Assembly (NCBI GenBank): GCA_965247615.1
Contig: OZ252022.1
Coordinates: forward strand, 186,001 to 250,000
Reading direction: 5' to 3'
DNA length: 64,000 nt
Source of the DNA: G965197715 sp965247615
GTDB lineage: Bacteria; Chloroflexota; Dehalococcoidia; Lucifugimonadales; UBA1127
A program made the translations under genes and the position numbers. Position 1 is the stretch's first letter; each line of letters begins with the position of its first letter. Below are positions 51,927 to 60,554 of the stretch, in pieces. The notes beneath the pieces are model-generated. The model saw only the letters and a list, made by a program, of their open reading frames with translations. It had not been told where the DNA came from and did not search any database.

Positions 51927-52385
51927 ATGACCACCCCCCGCAGACCCCTCCCCCAGCCCGACATGGACTCGCGGCCCTACTGGGACGCCGCAAAGCGCCG
52001 CAAGCTGGCCCTGCCCCAGTGCCGCCAGTGCGGCCGCATCGCTTTCCCGCCCAGGCCGCGCTGCCCCGAGTGCCTGTCGCCGGACCTGGCGTGGACGGAG
52101 CTCAGCGGCCGCGGCGTCGTCCACAGCTTCTGCGTCATGCACGACAACTTCATCGAGGGCTTCCAACCCCCCTACCTCATCGCCCACGTGGAGCTCGACG
52201 AGCAGCCCGGCCTGCGCCTCACCAGCAACATCCTCGAGTGCCCCATAGACCGCGTGCGCATCGGCATGGCGGTGGAGGTCGTGTTCGAGGACGCCGGCGA
52301 GGACATTACCCTGCCCCAGTTCAGGCCCGCGCAGGACCTGCAGGACACCCCCGGGGCCCCGAGCCAGGGCGGCGCCGGCCAATGA
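51927..52385 (+). CDS. DUF35 zinc-ribbon/OB-fold acyl-CoA-associated protein
   Basis: 152 residues. Zinc ribbon Cys32, 35, 46, 49 (Q-C-R-Q-C-G...C-P-E-C), then an OB domain with G-R-G-V-V-H-S-F and I-A-H-V-E-L-D-E. Known partners of thiolase-like proteins, which they help assemble or use. A thiolase-like gene lies about 0.6 kb downstream, separated by a kinase gene. The upstream 20-residue extension is not conserved. Confidence 0.88.
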   Translation: MTTPRRPLPQPDMDSRPYWDAAKRRKLALPQCRQCGRIAFPPRPRCPECLSPDLAWTELSGRGVVHSFCVMHDNFIEGFQPPYLIAHVELDEQPGLRLTSNILECPIDRVRIGMAVEVVFEDAGEDITLPQFRPAQDLQDTPGAPSQGGAGQ

Positions 52386-52392
52386 GGGCCTG

Positions 52393-53031
52393 ATGACCCA
52401 GCGGACACGACCCTCCGAGAGCCCACGCCGGACGCCGCACACCGGCGCCGCAGGACGGCGCATTGTCGTCGTCGGCACCACCGGGTCGGGCAAGACCACC
52501 GTTGCCGCGGAGCTTGCCAAGCGATTGCACGCGCCCCACGTCGAGCTCGACGCTCTCCACTGGGGGCCGGCCTGGACCGAAGTGCCCGACGACGTCTTTC
52601 GAGAGCGCACCCTGGAGGCCGTAGCCCGGGACTCCTGGGTTGCGGATGGGAACTACCACCAGATCAGGGACATCCTCTGGCCTCGCGCCGACGCCATCCT
52701 CTGGCTCGACTATTCGTTCCCTGTCATCTTCCGCCGGCTCGCGGCGCGTACCATCCGGCGGTGCCTCACCGGAGAGACTCTCTGGAGCGGCAACCGGGAG
52801 CGCCTGTGGACCCAGATCTGCACCCGCGACTCCCTCTTCCTCTGGCTGTGCAAGACCTACTGGCGTCGGCGACGGGAATACCCGGCGCTGTTCCGCCTGC
52901 CGCAGCACGCCCACCTGGAAGTCGTGCGCCTCTCATCCCCAAGACAGACCAGGGCCTGGCTGGTCGCTGGCGCGACGGCCATGCAGGGGAGGGTTGAGGG
53001 GCTATACTGTGTGCGCAATGATGACGCCTGA
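52393..53031 (+). CDS. P-loop nucleotide kinase (adenylate-kinase-like/FlaR-like), C-terminus from a repeat
   Basis: 212 residues. Walker A G-T-T-G-S-G-K-T at 28-35, L-D-A-L-H-W-G-P, W-V-A-D-G-N-Y and W-L-D-Y-S place it with FlaR/topology-modulation-like kinases, usually about 170-190 residues. From about residue 190 the codons are a class B repeat (hairpin GTCGC-TGGC-GCGAC at 52963-52976 and the AGGGTTGAGGGG tail), giving L-V-A-G-A-T-A-M-Q-G-R-V-E-G. The end overlaps the next gene by 14 bases. Confidence 0.8.
   Translation: MTQRTRPSESPRRTPHTGAAGRRIVVVGTTGSGKTTVAAELAKRLHAPHVELDALHWGPAWTEVPDDVFRERTLEAVARDSWVADGNYHQIRDILWPRADAILWLDYSFPVIFRRLAARTIRRCLTGETLWSGNRERLWTQICTRDSLFLWLCKTYWRRRREYPALFRLPQHAHLEVVRLSSPRQTRAWLVAGATAMQGRVEGLYCVRNDDA
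52962..53000 (+). repeat. Class B repeat inside the kinase 3' end
   Basis: The only class B copy seen within coding sequence. It reads without a stop in the kinase frame. Confidence 0.85.
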
Positions 53032-54148
53032 TCGCCCCGCCATCGTCGGTGTGGGGTACACCGACCTCGTGCGCTACGCCGAGCGCAGCCTCGGCAGTGT
53101 CGCGTTGGACGCCGCCCTCGACGCCATCCAGGACGCGGGCCTGACCCGCGACGACATCGACGGCTACGTCGGCACGCCGACCGCCCCAAACGCCTCCGCC
53201 GCCCACGCGGACGGCGTCGACGAGGTCTCTTCGGCCTACATGGTGAGCGCCCTCGGCCTGCGGCAGCCGCGCTTCGTCATGGACCTCCACGCCATGCCCG
53301 CCGCCGCCATCGTCGCCGCCTCGCAGGCCCTCGCGAGCAACGCCTGCGCCTACGTCCTGATCCTCAAGGCCATGTACCACCCGCCGGACGTGCGCTACGC
53401 GGGCCTCAGCAGCGCCGCCGTGCCGGGGCCCGCCCAGTTCACCGTGCCCTACGGCATCGGCGACGGCATGGGCGGCGGCGGCAACCGTCACGCCATCTGG
53501 CTCCAGCGCTACATGCACGACTACGGCGCCACCCGGCAGGAGCTCTACCAGGTCATCCACGCACAGCGCAAGCACGCCGCCCTCAACCCCGTCGCCTTCT
53601 GGCGGGACCGGGACCTCAGCCTGGAGGAGTACCTCAACGGCCGCTGGATCTACGAGCCCATCTCCATCTTCGACTGCGACATCCCCGTCACGGGCGCGGG
53701 CGCGCTGGTCATGACCACGGCGGAGCTCGCCAGGGACCTGCCGCACCGGCCGGCCTACGTCGCCGGCTACGCCAACAGCTACCAGCCCGGCGACGCCGTC
53801 TTCCAGGCCTCCGGCGTCCCCCGCGAAGACGTCCAGGTCCTCCAGCTCTATGACGGCTACTCGCCCTTCGTCTACCACTGGCTGGAGTTCCTGGGCTTCT
53901 GCGGCCGGGGGGAGGCACATACCTTCATCCAGGACGGCCGCACGGAGCTGGGAGGCGCGCTACCCATGAACACCTTCGGCGGTAGCCTCGGGGAGGGTCG
54001 TCTCCACGGCTTCGGCCACCTGCGCGAAGGCGCGATGCAGGTCATGGGCCGCTGCGGCCCGCGCCAGGTCGAAGGCGCCGACAACTGCGTCGTCCAGATC
54101 GGCCCGCCGGGGCTCAACTCCTGGGTCCTGATGCTCAGCAGCGGCTAG
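53018..54148 (+). CDS. Thiolase-like (SCP2-type, non-decarboxylating) protein
   Basis: 376 residues. P-A-I-V-G-V-G-Y-T-D, D-A-A-L-D-A-I-Q-D-A-G-L, and the C-terminal half with C-D-I-P-V-T-G-A-G-A and Y-D-G-Y-S-P-F. The usual thiolase catalytic Cys context near residue 90 is H-A-M-P-A-A-A-I, without Cys, so this is a thiolase-fold protein of the DUF35-partner class. CTATACT at 53002-53008 may be a -10, giving a very short leader. Pairs with the DUF35 gene. Confidence 0.85.
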   Translation: MMTPDRPAIVGVGYTDLVRYAERSLGSVALDAALDAIQDAGLTRDDIDGYVGTPTAPNASAAHADGVDEVSSAYMVSALGLRQPRFVMDLHAMPAAAIVAASQALASNACAYVLILKAMYHPPDVRYAGLSSAAVPGPAQFTVPYGIGDGMGGGGNRHAIWLQRYMHDYGATRQELYQVIHAQRKHAALNPVAFWRDRDLSLEEYLNGRWIYEPISIFDCDIPVTGAGALVMTTAELARDLPHRPAYVAGYANSYQPGDAVFQASGVPREDVQVLQLYDGYSPFVYHWLEFLGFCGRGEAHTFIQDGRTELGGALPMNTFGGSLGEGRLHGFGHLREGAMQVMGRCGPRQVEGADNCVVQIGPPGLNSWVLMLSSG

Positions 54149-54240
54149 CACGCGCCCCCGCGCGAACTGCTCGATTTCAGTCCAAGGCTTTGAGGGCAGA
54201 AATCGGGTGAGGCCGTGCAACGTGGGCGTGGACCCACTGC

Positions 54241-55218
54241 CTACGCGGGCTGACCGGTAAACGCCTTAACGTCCTCTGTCCGGGCCCTCAGAAAGTCCCC
54301 CATTGCCATCTGGTGGCCGAACCGCTTCTCCGCGATTCGGACGGCCAAGACGGTCGGAATTGAGGCGGGGCCGATGACGGCGGACAGCCCCAACCCCAAG
54401 GCGTTATAGGCCGTAGCGCGTCCCAGCCGCTTCGCTCCCCGCTGCAGTGACATCTGGAGCGTTGTGCTTCCCGATAGCACGGCGCGCCCTTCCGTTACGG
54501 TAATGAGGATCGCGGGCAAAACCGGAACCATGTCGAATGCGAACTCAGCGCTCTGCTCAAGTAAATCCTCTAGCCCGCTCTCCCCAAGCTCTTCTACCTG
54601 GCTCTTCGTGAGCTTCTCCAAGGACTCGTTGGTGATATCGGTCTGGAGGATCTCATCAGCCATCCCGTCAATCTCAGCGGGGACAGCGACCCGGAAGTCA
54701 GGGTACCTTTCGAGCGCCTCCTTGATGTGCCCCATAGTCGCAGTGGCTTTGAGCTGGATGCGCTCGACTATGTCTTCGTTCTCATCGGCAATCTTTAGGT
54801 CCCATCCGGCCTGATTCTGAGAAGCGGCCAAGCTCGCTACCTGGCCGGGCAACAGCTTGAGCTCGCCGACGGTCTCCCCGGCGTTGAGGCGATCCTCCAC
54901 CAGGACTTCAAAATACAGACCCTTGATGGCGTTGAGCTTACCTCTGCTTACACTGTCAGGTAAGTCACTGAACCCCTCGAAGAAGCTAGGCTCTATCTTT
55001 ACGCCACTTCTCTCTACAGCCTTCAGCAGCAGCGGGTCTGCGTCCGGCTCCCACCCAAGATTGATTATGGAGTCCATCGACAGCTCCGCGGCCAGAGCCG
55101 CCAGCGCCAGCACTTCGTTCTCCTGTTGCTTCCTGCGCTCCAGGGCGAACTCCAACAAAGCTTCACGAGGCTGCGGCGAATAGGATGCCGCAATCCTCTC
55201 TATCTCTTCATATGACAT
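54241..55218 (-). CDS. Unknown protein, PD-(D/E)xK-like nuclease core plus hydrophobic C-terminus
   Basis: 325 residues, no named family recalled. Residues 1-95 are helical. 96-160 have the layout of a restriction-endonuclease core: K-G-L-Y-F-E104-V-L-V-E-D-R-L, G-W-D140-L-K-I, then R-I-Q155-L-K157-A-T, the E...D...QxK pattern of Mrr-like enzymes. 225-295 are hydrophobic with two likely membrane helices. Codon and base use is lower in G+C than in neighbours. Co-directional with a coiled-coil protein 12 bases upstream. Could be a membrane-tethered effector nuclease. Confidence 0.5.
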   Translation of the reverse strand: MSYEEIERIAASYSPQPREALLEFALERRKQQENEVLALAALAAELSMDSIINLGWEPDADPLLLKAVERSGVKIEPSFFEGFSDLPDSVSRGKLNAIKGLYFEVLVEDRLNAGETVGELKLLPGQVASLAASQNQAGWDLKIADENEDIVERIQLKATATMGHIKEALERYPDFRVAVPAEIDGMADEILQTDITNESLEKLTKSQVEELGESGLEDLLEQSAEFAFDMVPVLPAILITVTEGRAVLSGSTTLQMSLQRGAKRLGRATAYNALGLGLSAVIGPASIPTVLAVRIAEKRFGHQMAMGDFLRARTEDVKAFTGQPA

Positions 55219-55230
55219 CGGGGCTCTCCG

Positions 55231-55650
55231 TTACCGCTCCGGTTCCCGAGACTGCTCCCCGTACGCCCATTGCTCCAGGCGCGTGAGCCTCTCCTCCAAG
55301 CGGTCGAGCCGTTCGTCCAACGCTGCCTGGTCCTGGTGCATGCCGATAACCGACGTGCTCACAGCCTGCGTGAACTGCTCGAATTCTGTCCGAAACTCCG
55401 CCAGCGAGATGACGTCGATGGGCCGCTTGATCTTCTCGCCAACCACGCCGCCGGCTGCCATGGCTGCCCCCGCCGCCTCCCTCACCGGCGCCGGGGCATT
55501 TCGCGCTGATTCTGCCACCTTCGCTGCCGCGGTATCTTTGGCCGAGTCCACTGCACGGCCAATCCTGCCGAGCAAGCCCTCCAACCCCTCCGGCCGGCTC
55601 TCGTCCGCGTTTTCGCTTCCATTCGATTCTGTTGTCATTGCAATCACCAT
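55231..55650 (-). CDS. Small coiled-coil protein, partner of the nuclease-like gene
   Basis: 139 residues, unrecognised. Acidic Glu/Asn/Ser start, an Ala/Gly-rich middle (A-A-G-A-A-M-A-A-G-G-V-V-G-E), then a clear coiled coil L-D-E-R-L-D-R-L-E-E-R-L-T-R-L-E-Q-W near the end. Start ATG 55650 has AGGTGAG upstream; ATG 55638 is possible. Same transcript as the downstream nuclease-like gene. An inhibitor or sensor role is guesswork. Confidence 0.6.
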   Translation of the reverse strand: MVIAMTTESNGSENADESRPEGLEGLLGRIGRAVDSAKDTAAAKVAESARNAPAPVREAAGAAMAAGGVVGEKIKRPIDVISLAEFRTEFEQFTQAVSTSVIGMHQDQAALDERLDRLEERLTRLEQWAYGEQSREPER

Positions 55651-55904
55651 TTCTCACCTGAGTTATGTCGGGACCGAAGCGGCGCACCTGGCCCGGGGAA
55701 AGCCATCGTAGCTGCGCTCACGAACGCCGTCAACCAGTGGCCGAAGCGCGAACAACCCCATCTCCCACTGTGCCATCCCCACGGTACCTGTGCACCTGCT
55801 CTGCCCTCCCTACCGTGGCCCGTGGGACACTGCCAATAAACATTTGGAACAACATAGTGTATACTCATAAGAAGGTACAAAAACTTACCGAGTTTGGAGG
55901 TTCA

Positions 55905-56210
55905 ATGCCCAGCTTTGACCTGATATCCATGGAAGAAGCGATGGTGAAATCGGCCACCGGAAAGCGCGCGGACATCGCGCGCGAGTACCTCGGCTTCATC
56001 GAGCAGCTCCGCTCCGGGTGGGCCGGCAAGCTCCAGGCCGGCGAGGGCGAGAGCATCACCGCCGTTCGCCGACGCCTCACCAGCGCCGCCAAGTTCGCCG
56101 GAAGGTCCATCGTTTCGAAGCGCGTCGACGATGAGGTCTACTTCTGGATCAAGCCCGATGCGTCGGCCACGGGCCGCAGGCGCGGACGGCCGCCCAAGAA
56201 CCCCGTGTAG
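55905..56210 (+). CDS. Small AT-hook protein
   Basis: 101 residues. Helical body (I-S-M-E-E-A-M-V-K-S, R-A-D-I-A-R-E-Y-L-G-F-I-E-Q-L) and a C-terminal AT-hook-like G-R-R-R-G-R-P-P-K-N-P at 90-100. TTTGGAGG seven bases before the ATG. TATACT at 55860-55865 may be its -10. Divergent from the nuclease-like/coiled-coil pair, so it could regulate it. Not a known repressor fold. Confidence 0.7.
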   Translation: MPSFDLISMEEAMVKSATGKRADIAREYLGFIEQLRSGWAGKLQAGEGESITAVRRRLTSAAKFAGRSIVSKRVDDEVYFWIKPDASATGRRRGRPPKNPV

Positions 56211-56709
56211 CCCCGGAGCAACGAAGCACTCGCGGTCCGGCAGTAACTCCGCGGCCCAACCCGCCGCCGCACTCCACGGAGGGTGCGGCGGCGGCACAGG
56301 TGTGCGCCATCCGGACCCGGCGTACGGGACCGCTGCCATGGCCCAGTTCCCCGCCCGCGCCACCCCCGCTTTCGGAGACCTTTGGGTAACTCCTTGTGGA
56401 GGGCGAGGTCGTGAAAGTGAAGCAGCTCCCGCGAACCTGCGGCCCCGCCCCTGGATTCCCGGTCGCTGGCGCGACGGCTTTGTGGGCGTTGGTTGGGAGC
56501 GTTGGGTCGGTACGTGTCATCAGGGGTGGTGAGGGTCTGTGGTGGGGGTCCCGCGTGGGTTCCCTGGTGCGAGGATGACGGTTGTGCAAGGGTCTCCTTC
56601 CGCGGGCGCGTAGCGCACGAGTGCCTGCCCGCAGCTTGCCCAATCCTGCCGGTCGCATTACCATGATGCCGGAACAACGGCGGTCGGAATGCTTGCACGG
56701 GAGAGCGCG
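56211..56709. repeat. 90-bp repeat D, half class A, class B
   Basis: No gene. 56369-56463 is the first copy of a ~90-bp unit (TTCGGAGACCTTTG to CCCTGGATTCCC). It runs into class B at 56461, and a GATGACGGTTGTGCAAGGGTCTCC element lies near 56573-56598. Confidence 0.75.
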
Positions 56710-59013
56710 ATGGCGACTACAACCAAGGACCAGGCAAAGGGCAAGTTCAACGTCGTAGGTACACGGCCCATCCGTCACGACGGCCTCGACAAGGTCACCG
56801 GCAGGGCCAAGTACGGCGCCGATATCAACATGCCGGGGTTGCTGCACGGCAAGATCCTCCGCAGCCCGCACCCCCACGCCCGCATCCGCAGCATCGACAC
56901 CAGCAGAGCTGAGGCCCTGCCCGGCGTCAAGGCTGTCGTCACGTCGCGGGACTTTCCCATCATCGAGAGCAAGTCCATCGACTTCGGCGAGACCCAGGGC
57001 AACGCCCGGATGCTCGCGGAGAACTGCCTCGCCTACAACAAGGCGCTCTACAAGGGGCACGCCGTGGCTGCCGTGGCCGCAACCAGCCACTACCTCGCAG
57101 AAGAGGCCCTTGCGCTCATCGACGTCGACTACGAGGTGCTTCCCGCGGTCCTTGACGTCCGCGACGCCATGAAGGACGACGCCCCGCTCCTCCACGACTC
57201 CCTGACCACCAGGGCCGTCGTCGTGCGCTTCTCCAGGGGCTCCGACACCGGGGTCGTCAGCAACATCGGCAGCCACATCCAGTTCCAGCGCGGCGACCTC
57301 GAGCAGGGCTTCGCGCAGGCGGACGCCATCGTCGAGCGGGAGTACACCACGGAGACCGTCCACCAGGGCTACATCGAGCCCCACGCTTCCACCGCATTCT
57401 GGGCCGCCGACGGCCACGTCACCGTCTGGACCAGCACCCAAGGACCCTTTGGCGTCCGGTCCCAGACCGCCGCCACCCTGGGCATACCGGAGTCCATGGT
57501 GAAGGTCATCCCCATGGAGATCGGCGGCGGGTTCGGCGGCAAGCTCGGCTCCTATCTGGACGCCGTGTGCGCCCTGCTCTCCAAGAAGAGCAGCCAGCCC
57601 GTGAAGATCGTCATGACGCGGCAGGAGGTCTTCGAGGCCTCCGGGCCCGCCGCGTCCACCTACATGTGGGCCAAGATCGGGGCGGACCGGACTGGGCACA
57701 TCACCGCCGCGCAGCTCTATCTCGCCTTCGGCGCCGGCGCCTTCCCCGGTTCGCCGGTTGGCGCCGCCTCCAACACAGCGCTGGCCCCCTACAACATCGA
57801 TAACCTCCTCGTAGACGGCTATGACGTCGTGTGCAACCGGCCCAAGGTCGCCGCGTACCGCGCTCCCGGCTCCCCGCAGGGCGCCTTCGCCGTCGAGTCC
57901 GCCATCGACGAGCTGGCCGACAAGCTTGGCATGGACCCCGTGCAGCTCCGCCTCAAGAACGCCGTCAGGGAGGGCGACCGCCAGCCCAGCGGCCTCATCT
58001 TCCCCAAGATCGGCTGTGTGGAGCTGGAGACGGCCATGGCGGAGCACCCCCACTACAACGCCCCCCTGGAGGGACCCAACCGAGGCCGGGGCGTCGCCAT
58101 CGGCAACTGGGGCAACGGCGGGAACCAGTCCTCCGTCACAATCACCGTCAACGCTGACGGCACCATCAACCTCATCTCCGGCTCCGTGGATATCGGCGGC
58201 ACCCGCGTCGCCGTCGCCATGCAGGCCGCCGAGGTTCTCGGCATCGCCGCGGAGGACGTCAGGCCCAGTGTCGCCGACACCGACTCCGTCGGCTGGACCG
58301 GGAACACCGGGGGCAGCCGCACCGCCTTCTCGACCGGCATCGCCGCCATCACCGCCGCGGAAGACATAAAGCGCCAGATGATCAACCGGGCGGCCCAGAT
58401 CTGGGAGGTGCAACCGGAGGACGTCGAGTTCCAGGGCGGCGTCTTCTCCTGCAAGAAGAACCCGGATGACCGCCTCGCCTTCAAGGAGCTCTCCGCGCGC
58501 TTGCTGCGCACCGGCGGCCCCGTGACGGCATCCGCCATCTCCAACCCCCGGCAGATCGGCCCGGCCTTTGCCGGGACCATCGTCGACGTGGAGGTTGACC
58601 CGGAAACCGGCAAGGTCCAGGTCCTGCGCTGCACCATCCTCCAGGACGTGGGCCAGGCGGCGCACCCAAGCTACGTCGAAGGCCAGATGCAGGGCGGCAC
58701 CGTGCAGGGGATCGGCTGGGCCCTCACCGAGGGGTATTTCTACGGTCGGGACGGCGTCATGGCCAACCCCACCTTCCTGGACTACCGCATGCCGACAACC
58801 CTGGATGTGCCCATGATCGAGGCCACCCTCGTCGAAGTGCCGGCCCCCGGCCACCCCTTCGGCCTCCGCGGCGTGGGTGAGGTCTCCCTGGTCCCCCCCA
58901 TGGCGGCCGTGGCCAACGCTGTCTGCCACGCCACCGGCGTCCGCATGCCCAACCTGCCCATATCCCCCGGCGTCGTCCTGGAGGCGCTTCAAGGCAGGAA
59001 CGGCGGGAGCTAG
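56710..59013 (+). CDS. Molybdopterin-binding large subunit, xanthine dehydrogenase family (CoxL/XdhA-like)
   Basis: 767 residues. I-R-H-D-G-L-D-K-V-T-G-R-A-K-Y near the start, G-G-G-F-G-G-K-L-G in the molybdopterin region, and G-V-G-E-V-S at the end with the catalytic Glu. Typical for a hydroxylase using Mo-MCD on purines, aldehydes, nicotinate or CO. No [2Fe-2S] or FAD subunit lies next to it. Start ATG 56710 has GGGAG six bases upstream. Confidence 0.9.
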   Translation: MATTTKDQAKGKFNVVGTRPIRHDGLDKVTGRAKYGADINMPGLLHGKILRSPHPHARIRSIDTSRAEALPGVKAVVTSRDFPIIESKSIDFGETQGNARMLAENCLAYNKALYKGHAVAAVAATSHYLAEEALALIDVDYEVLPAVLDVRDAMKDDAPLLHDSLTTRAVVVRFSRGSDTGVVSNIGSHIQFQRGDLEQGFAQADAIVEREYTTETVHQGYIEPHASTAFWAADGHVTVWTSTQGPFGVRSQTAATLGIPESMVKVIPMEIGGGFGGKLGSYLDAVCALLSKKSSQPVKIVMTRQEVFEASGPAASTYMWAKIGADRTGHITAAQLYLAFGAGAFPGSPVGAASNTALAPYNIDNLLVDGYDVVCNRPKVAAYRAPGSPQGAFAVESAIDELADKLGMDPVQLRLKNAVREGDRQPSGLIFPKIGCVELETAMAEHPHYNAPLEGPNRGRGVAIGNWGNGGNQSSVTITVNADGTINLISGSVDIGGTRVAVAMQAAEVLGIAAEDVRPSVADTDSVGWTGNTGGSRTAFSTGIAAITAAEDIKRQMINRAAQIWEVQPEDVEFQGGVFSCKKNPDDRLAFKELSARLLRTGGPVTASAISNPRQIGPAFAGTIVDVEVDPETGKVQVLRCTILQDVGQAAHPSYVEGQMQGGTVQGIGWALTEGYFYGRDGVMANPTFLDYRMPTTLDVPMIEATLVEVPAPGHPFGLRGVGEVSLVPPMAAVANAVCHATGVRMPNLPISPGVVLEALQGRNGGS

Positions 59014-59075
59014 GTCGCTAGCGGTCGCCAGCGGTCGCTAGCGCGACGGCTTTGTGGGGGGAGGGGTATATGGGG
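59014..59075. repeat. Triplicated class B start
   Basis: GGTCGCTAGC, GGTCGCCAGC, GGTCGCTAGCGCGACGGC in tandem, then TTTGTGGGGGGAGGGG. Confidence 0.8.
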
Positions 59076-59175
59076 CAGCTACCGCGGGCGGTATGCAGGG
59101 CGGCTTGCGGGGGACCCGGGGGACCCGCGGGCCGGCGCATCGGCTGCCCGGAGCCCGTCCCCAGAGGAGCATGTG

Positions 59176-59664
59176 ATGTCTGAGTTGAGCGAAATGGCCG
59201 CCACCGTCGGCGCCCTGCTGAAGCAGAGGCAGCACACTGTCGCTGTCGCCGAGTCCTCGGCGGGAGGGCTGATCTCCGCTGCCCTGCTGGCCGTCCCCGG
59301 CGCTTCCGCCTACTACCTCGGTGGCGCCGTGGTCTATACCCATGCGGCCCGTCACGGCCTGCTCGGAATCCCCGACGAGGCGATGGCGGACATACGCGCC
59401 AGCAGCGAGCCCTACGCCCTCCTGAAGGCCCGCACGGTACGCGAGTCCCTCGCAACCACCTGGGGCCTGAGCGAGACCGGCGCCAGCGGCCCCACGGGCA
59501 ACCGCTACGGCGACGCCGCGGGGCACACCTGCATCGCCGTCGTCGGCCCCGTCGAGCGGGCCATCACGCTGGAGACCGCCTCCCCGGACCGCGAGGCCAA
59601 CATGTGGACCTTCGCCAAAGCAGCGCTGGACTTGCTCGAGCAATGCGTCCAAGAAGCCCCATGA
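59176..59664 (+). CDS. CinA C-terminal domain protein (NMN deamidase-like)
   Basis: 162 residues. V-A-E-S-S-A-G-G-L-I-S-A near 28-40, Y-L-G-G-A-V-V-Y, S-E-T-G-A-S-G-P-T-G-N-R-Y-G. These match the stand-alone CinA domain (PncC), which recycles NMN to NaMN. AGGAGC upstream. Followed by a 195-residue gene after 34 bases. Confidence 0.9.
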   Translation: MSELSEMAATVGALLKQRQHTVAVAESSAGGLISAALLAVPGASAYYLGGAVVYTHAARHGLLGIPDEAMADIRASSEPYALLKARTVRESLATTWGLSETGASGPTGNRYGDAAGHTCIAVVGPVERAITLETASPDREANMWTFAKAALDLLEQCVQEAP

Positions 59665-59698
59665 GCACGCCCGACCACGACGCAGCTGGAGTAACGCC

Positions 59699-60286
59699 TT
59701 GTCACAGATGAAGAGCGCCTTCGAGCGGGCCATGGAGCGCGTCGAGGCTCTGGGCGCGCTGACCCCTGAGGAGAAGCTGAAGCTCGAGTTCCAGCCCCGG
59801 GGCGAAGCCGCCGCCGTTGGACACATGAACGGCAAGGCCGGCCTCGCTTCATCCCTGGAAACCTGCGGCCCGGACGCCAAGCCTCACTTTGCCGCCGGGG
59901 CCTCCCGCGTCCTGATCAACAGCACCTCCCTGGGCCTGACCGAGATTGATCAGGAGAGAAACGCACGGGCCTTCGAGGGCCTGCGCGTCGTCAAGTCGGA
60001 CAAGAAGGCCCTGGAGCGGGCGGTCGCACTCATAGACAACATCCAGAGCATGTACCGCCAGGCGTACGGGCCGACCGTCGAGCAGGCACGACAGGAGACC
60101 AGGCAGCGAATGGAGCAGGGCCTTCAGGAAGCGGCTAGGACCAATCCCGGCTTCTCAACCTCCGGTATGGACGTGGAGTCCATGCCGGAGTTCCAGGGCC
60201 GATGGACCCAGGCCGTCATGCAGTTCACGTCCCAGTACCAGGGCGCTCTCGAGGAGCAGAAGGCCAACCTGGAGGCCACAGCCTAG
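59699..60286 (+). CDS. Conserved hypothetical protein, helical
   Basis: 195 residues, TTG start with GGAG upstream. K-S-A-F-E-R-A-M-E-R-V-E-A-L-G, then a Gln/Glu-rich helical second half (Q-A-R-Q-E-T-R-Q-R-M-E-Q-G-L-Q-E). I associate this start with uncharacterised Chloroflexi proteins, but name no function. Likely cotranscribed with the CinA-like gene. Confidence 0.7.
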   Translation: MSQMKSAFERAMERVEALGALTPEEKLKLEFQPRGEAAAVGHMNGKAGLASSLETCGPDAKPHFAAGASRVLINSTSLGLTEIDQERNARAFEGLRVVKSDKKALERAVALIDNIQSMYRQAYGPTVEQARQETRQRMEQGLQEAARTNPGFSTSGMDVESMPEFQGRWTQAVMQFTSQYQGALEEQKANLEATA

Positions 60287-60540
60287 GTCGCTGGCGCGAC
60301 GGCCAGGCAGGTGAGGGTCGCGGGCGATTGGTTCGCGCTTTCGGAGACCTTTGCGTAGCTCCCCGTGGAGGGCGAGGTCGTGAAAGTGGAGCAGCTCCCG
60401 CCAACCTGAGGCCCCTCCCCTGGATTCCCGCTTTCGCGGGAATGACGGCGGGGGGTGCGGGAATGACGGGAGAGGGCGGCAATGGCGAAGGGGGGGCGTC
60501 GACCCGGTACCGTCCCCGGTCTGGCGCGCGCCCGCGAACT
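60287..60540. repeat. Class B, second copy of repeat D, class A
   Basis: B at about 60288-60310, D at about 60338-60432, class A 60424-60443, then GGGAATGACGGGAGAGG decay text. Confidence 0.85.
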
Positions 60541-60554
60541 TGTTCAGACTGTTC

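Noticed and set aside
56149..58992. 947-residue minus-strand frame
   Set aside because: Opposite the molybdopterin hydroxylase gene, with composition typical of a mirror frame in high-G+C DNA.
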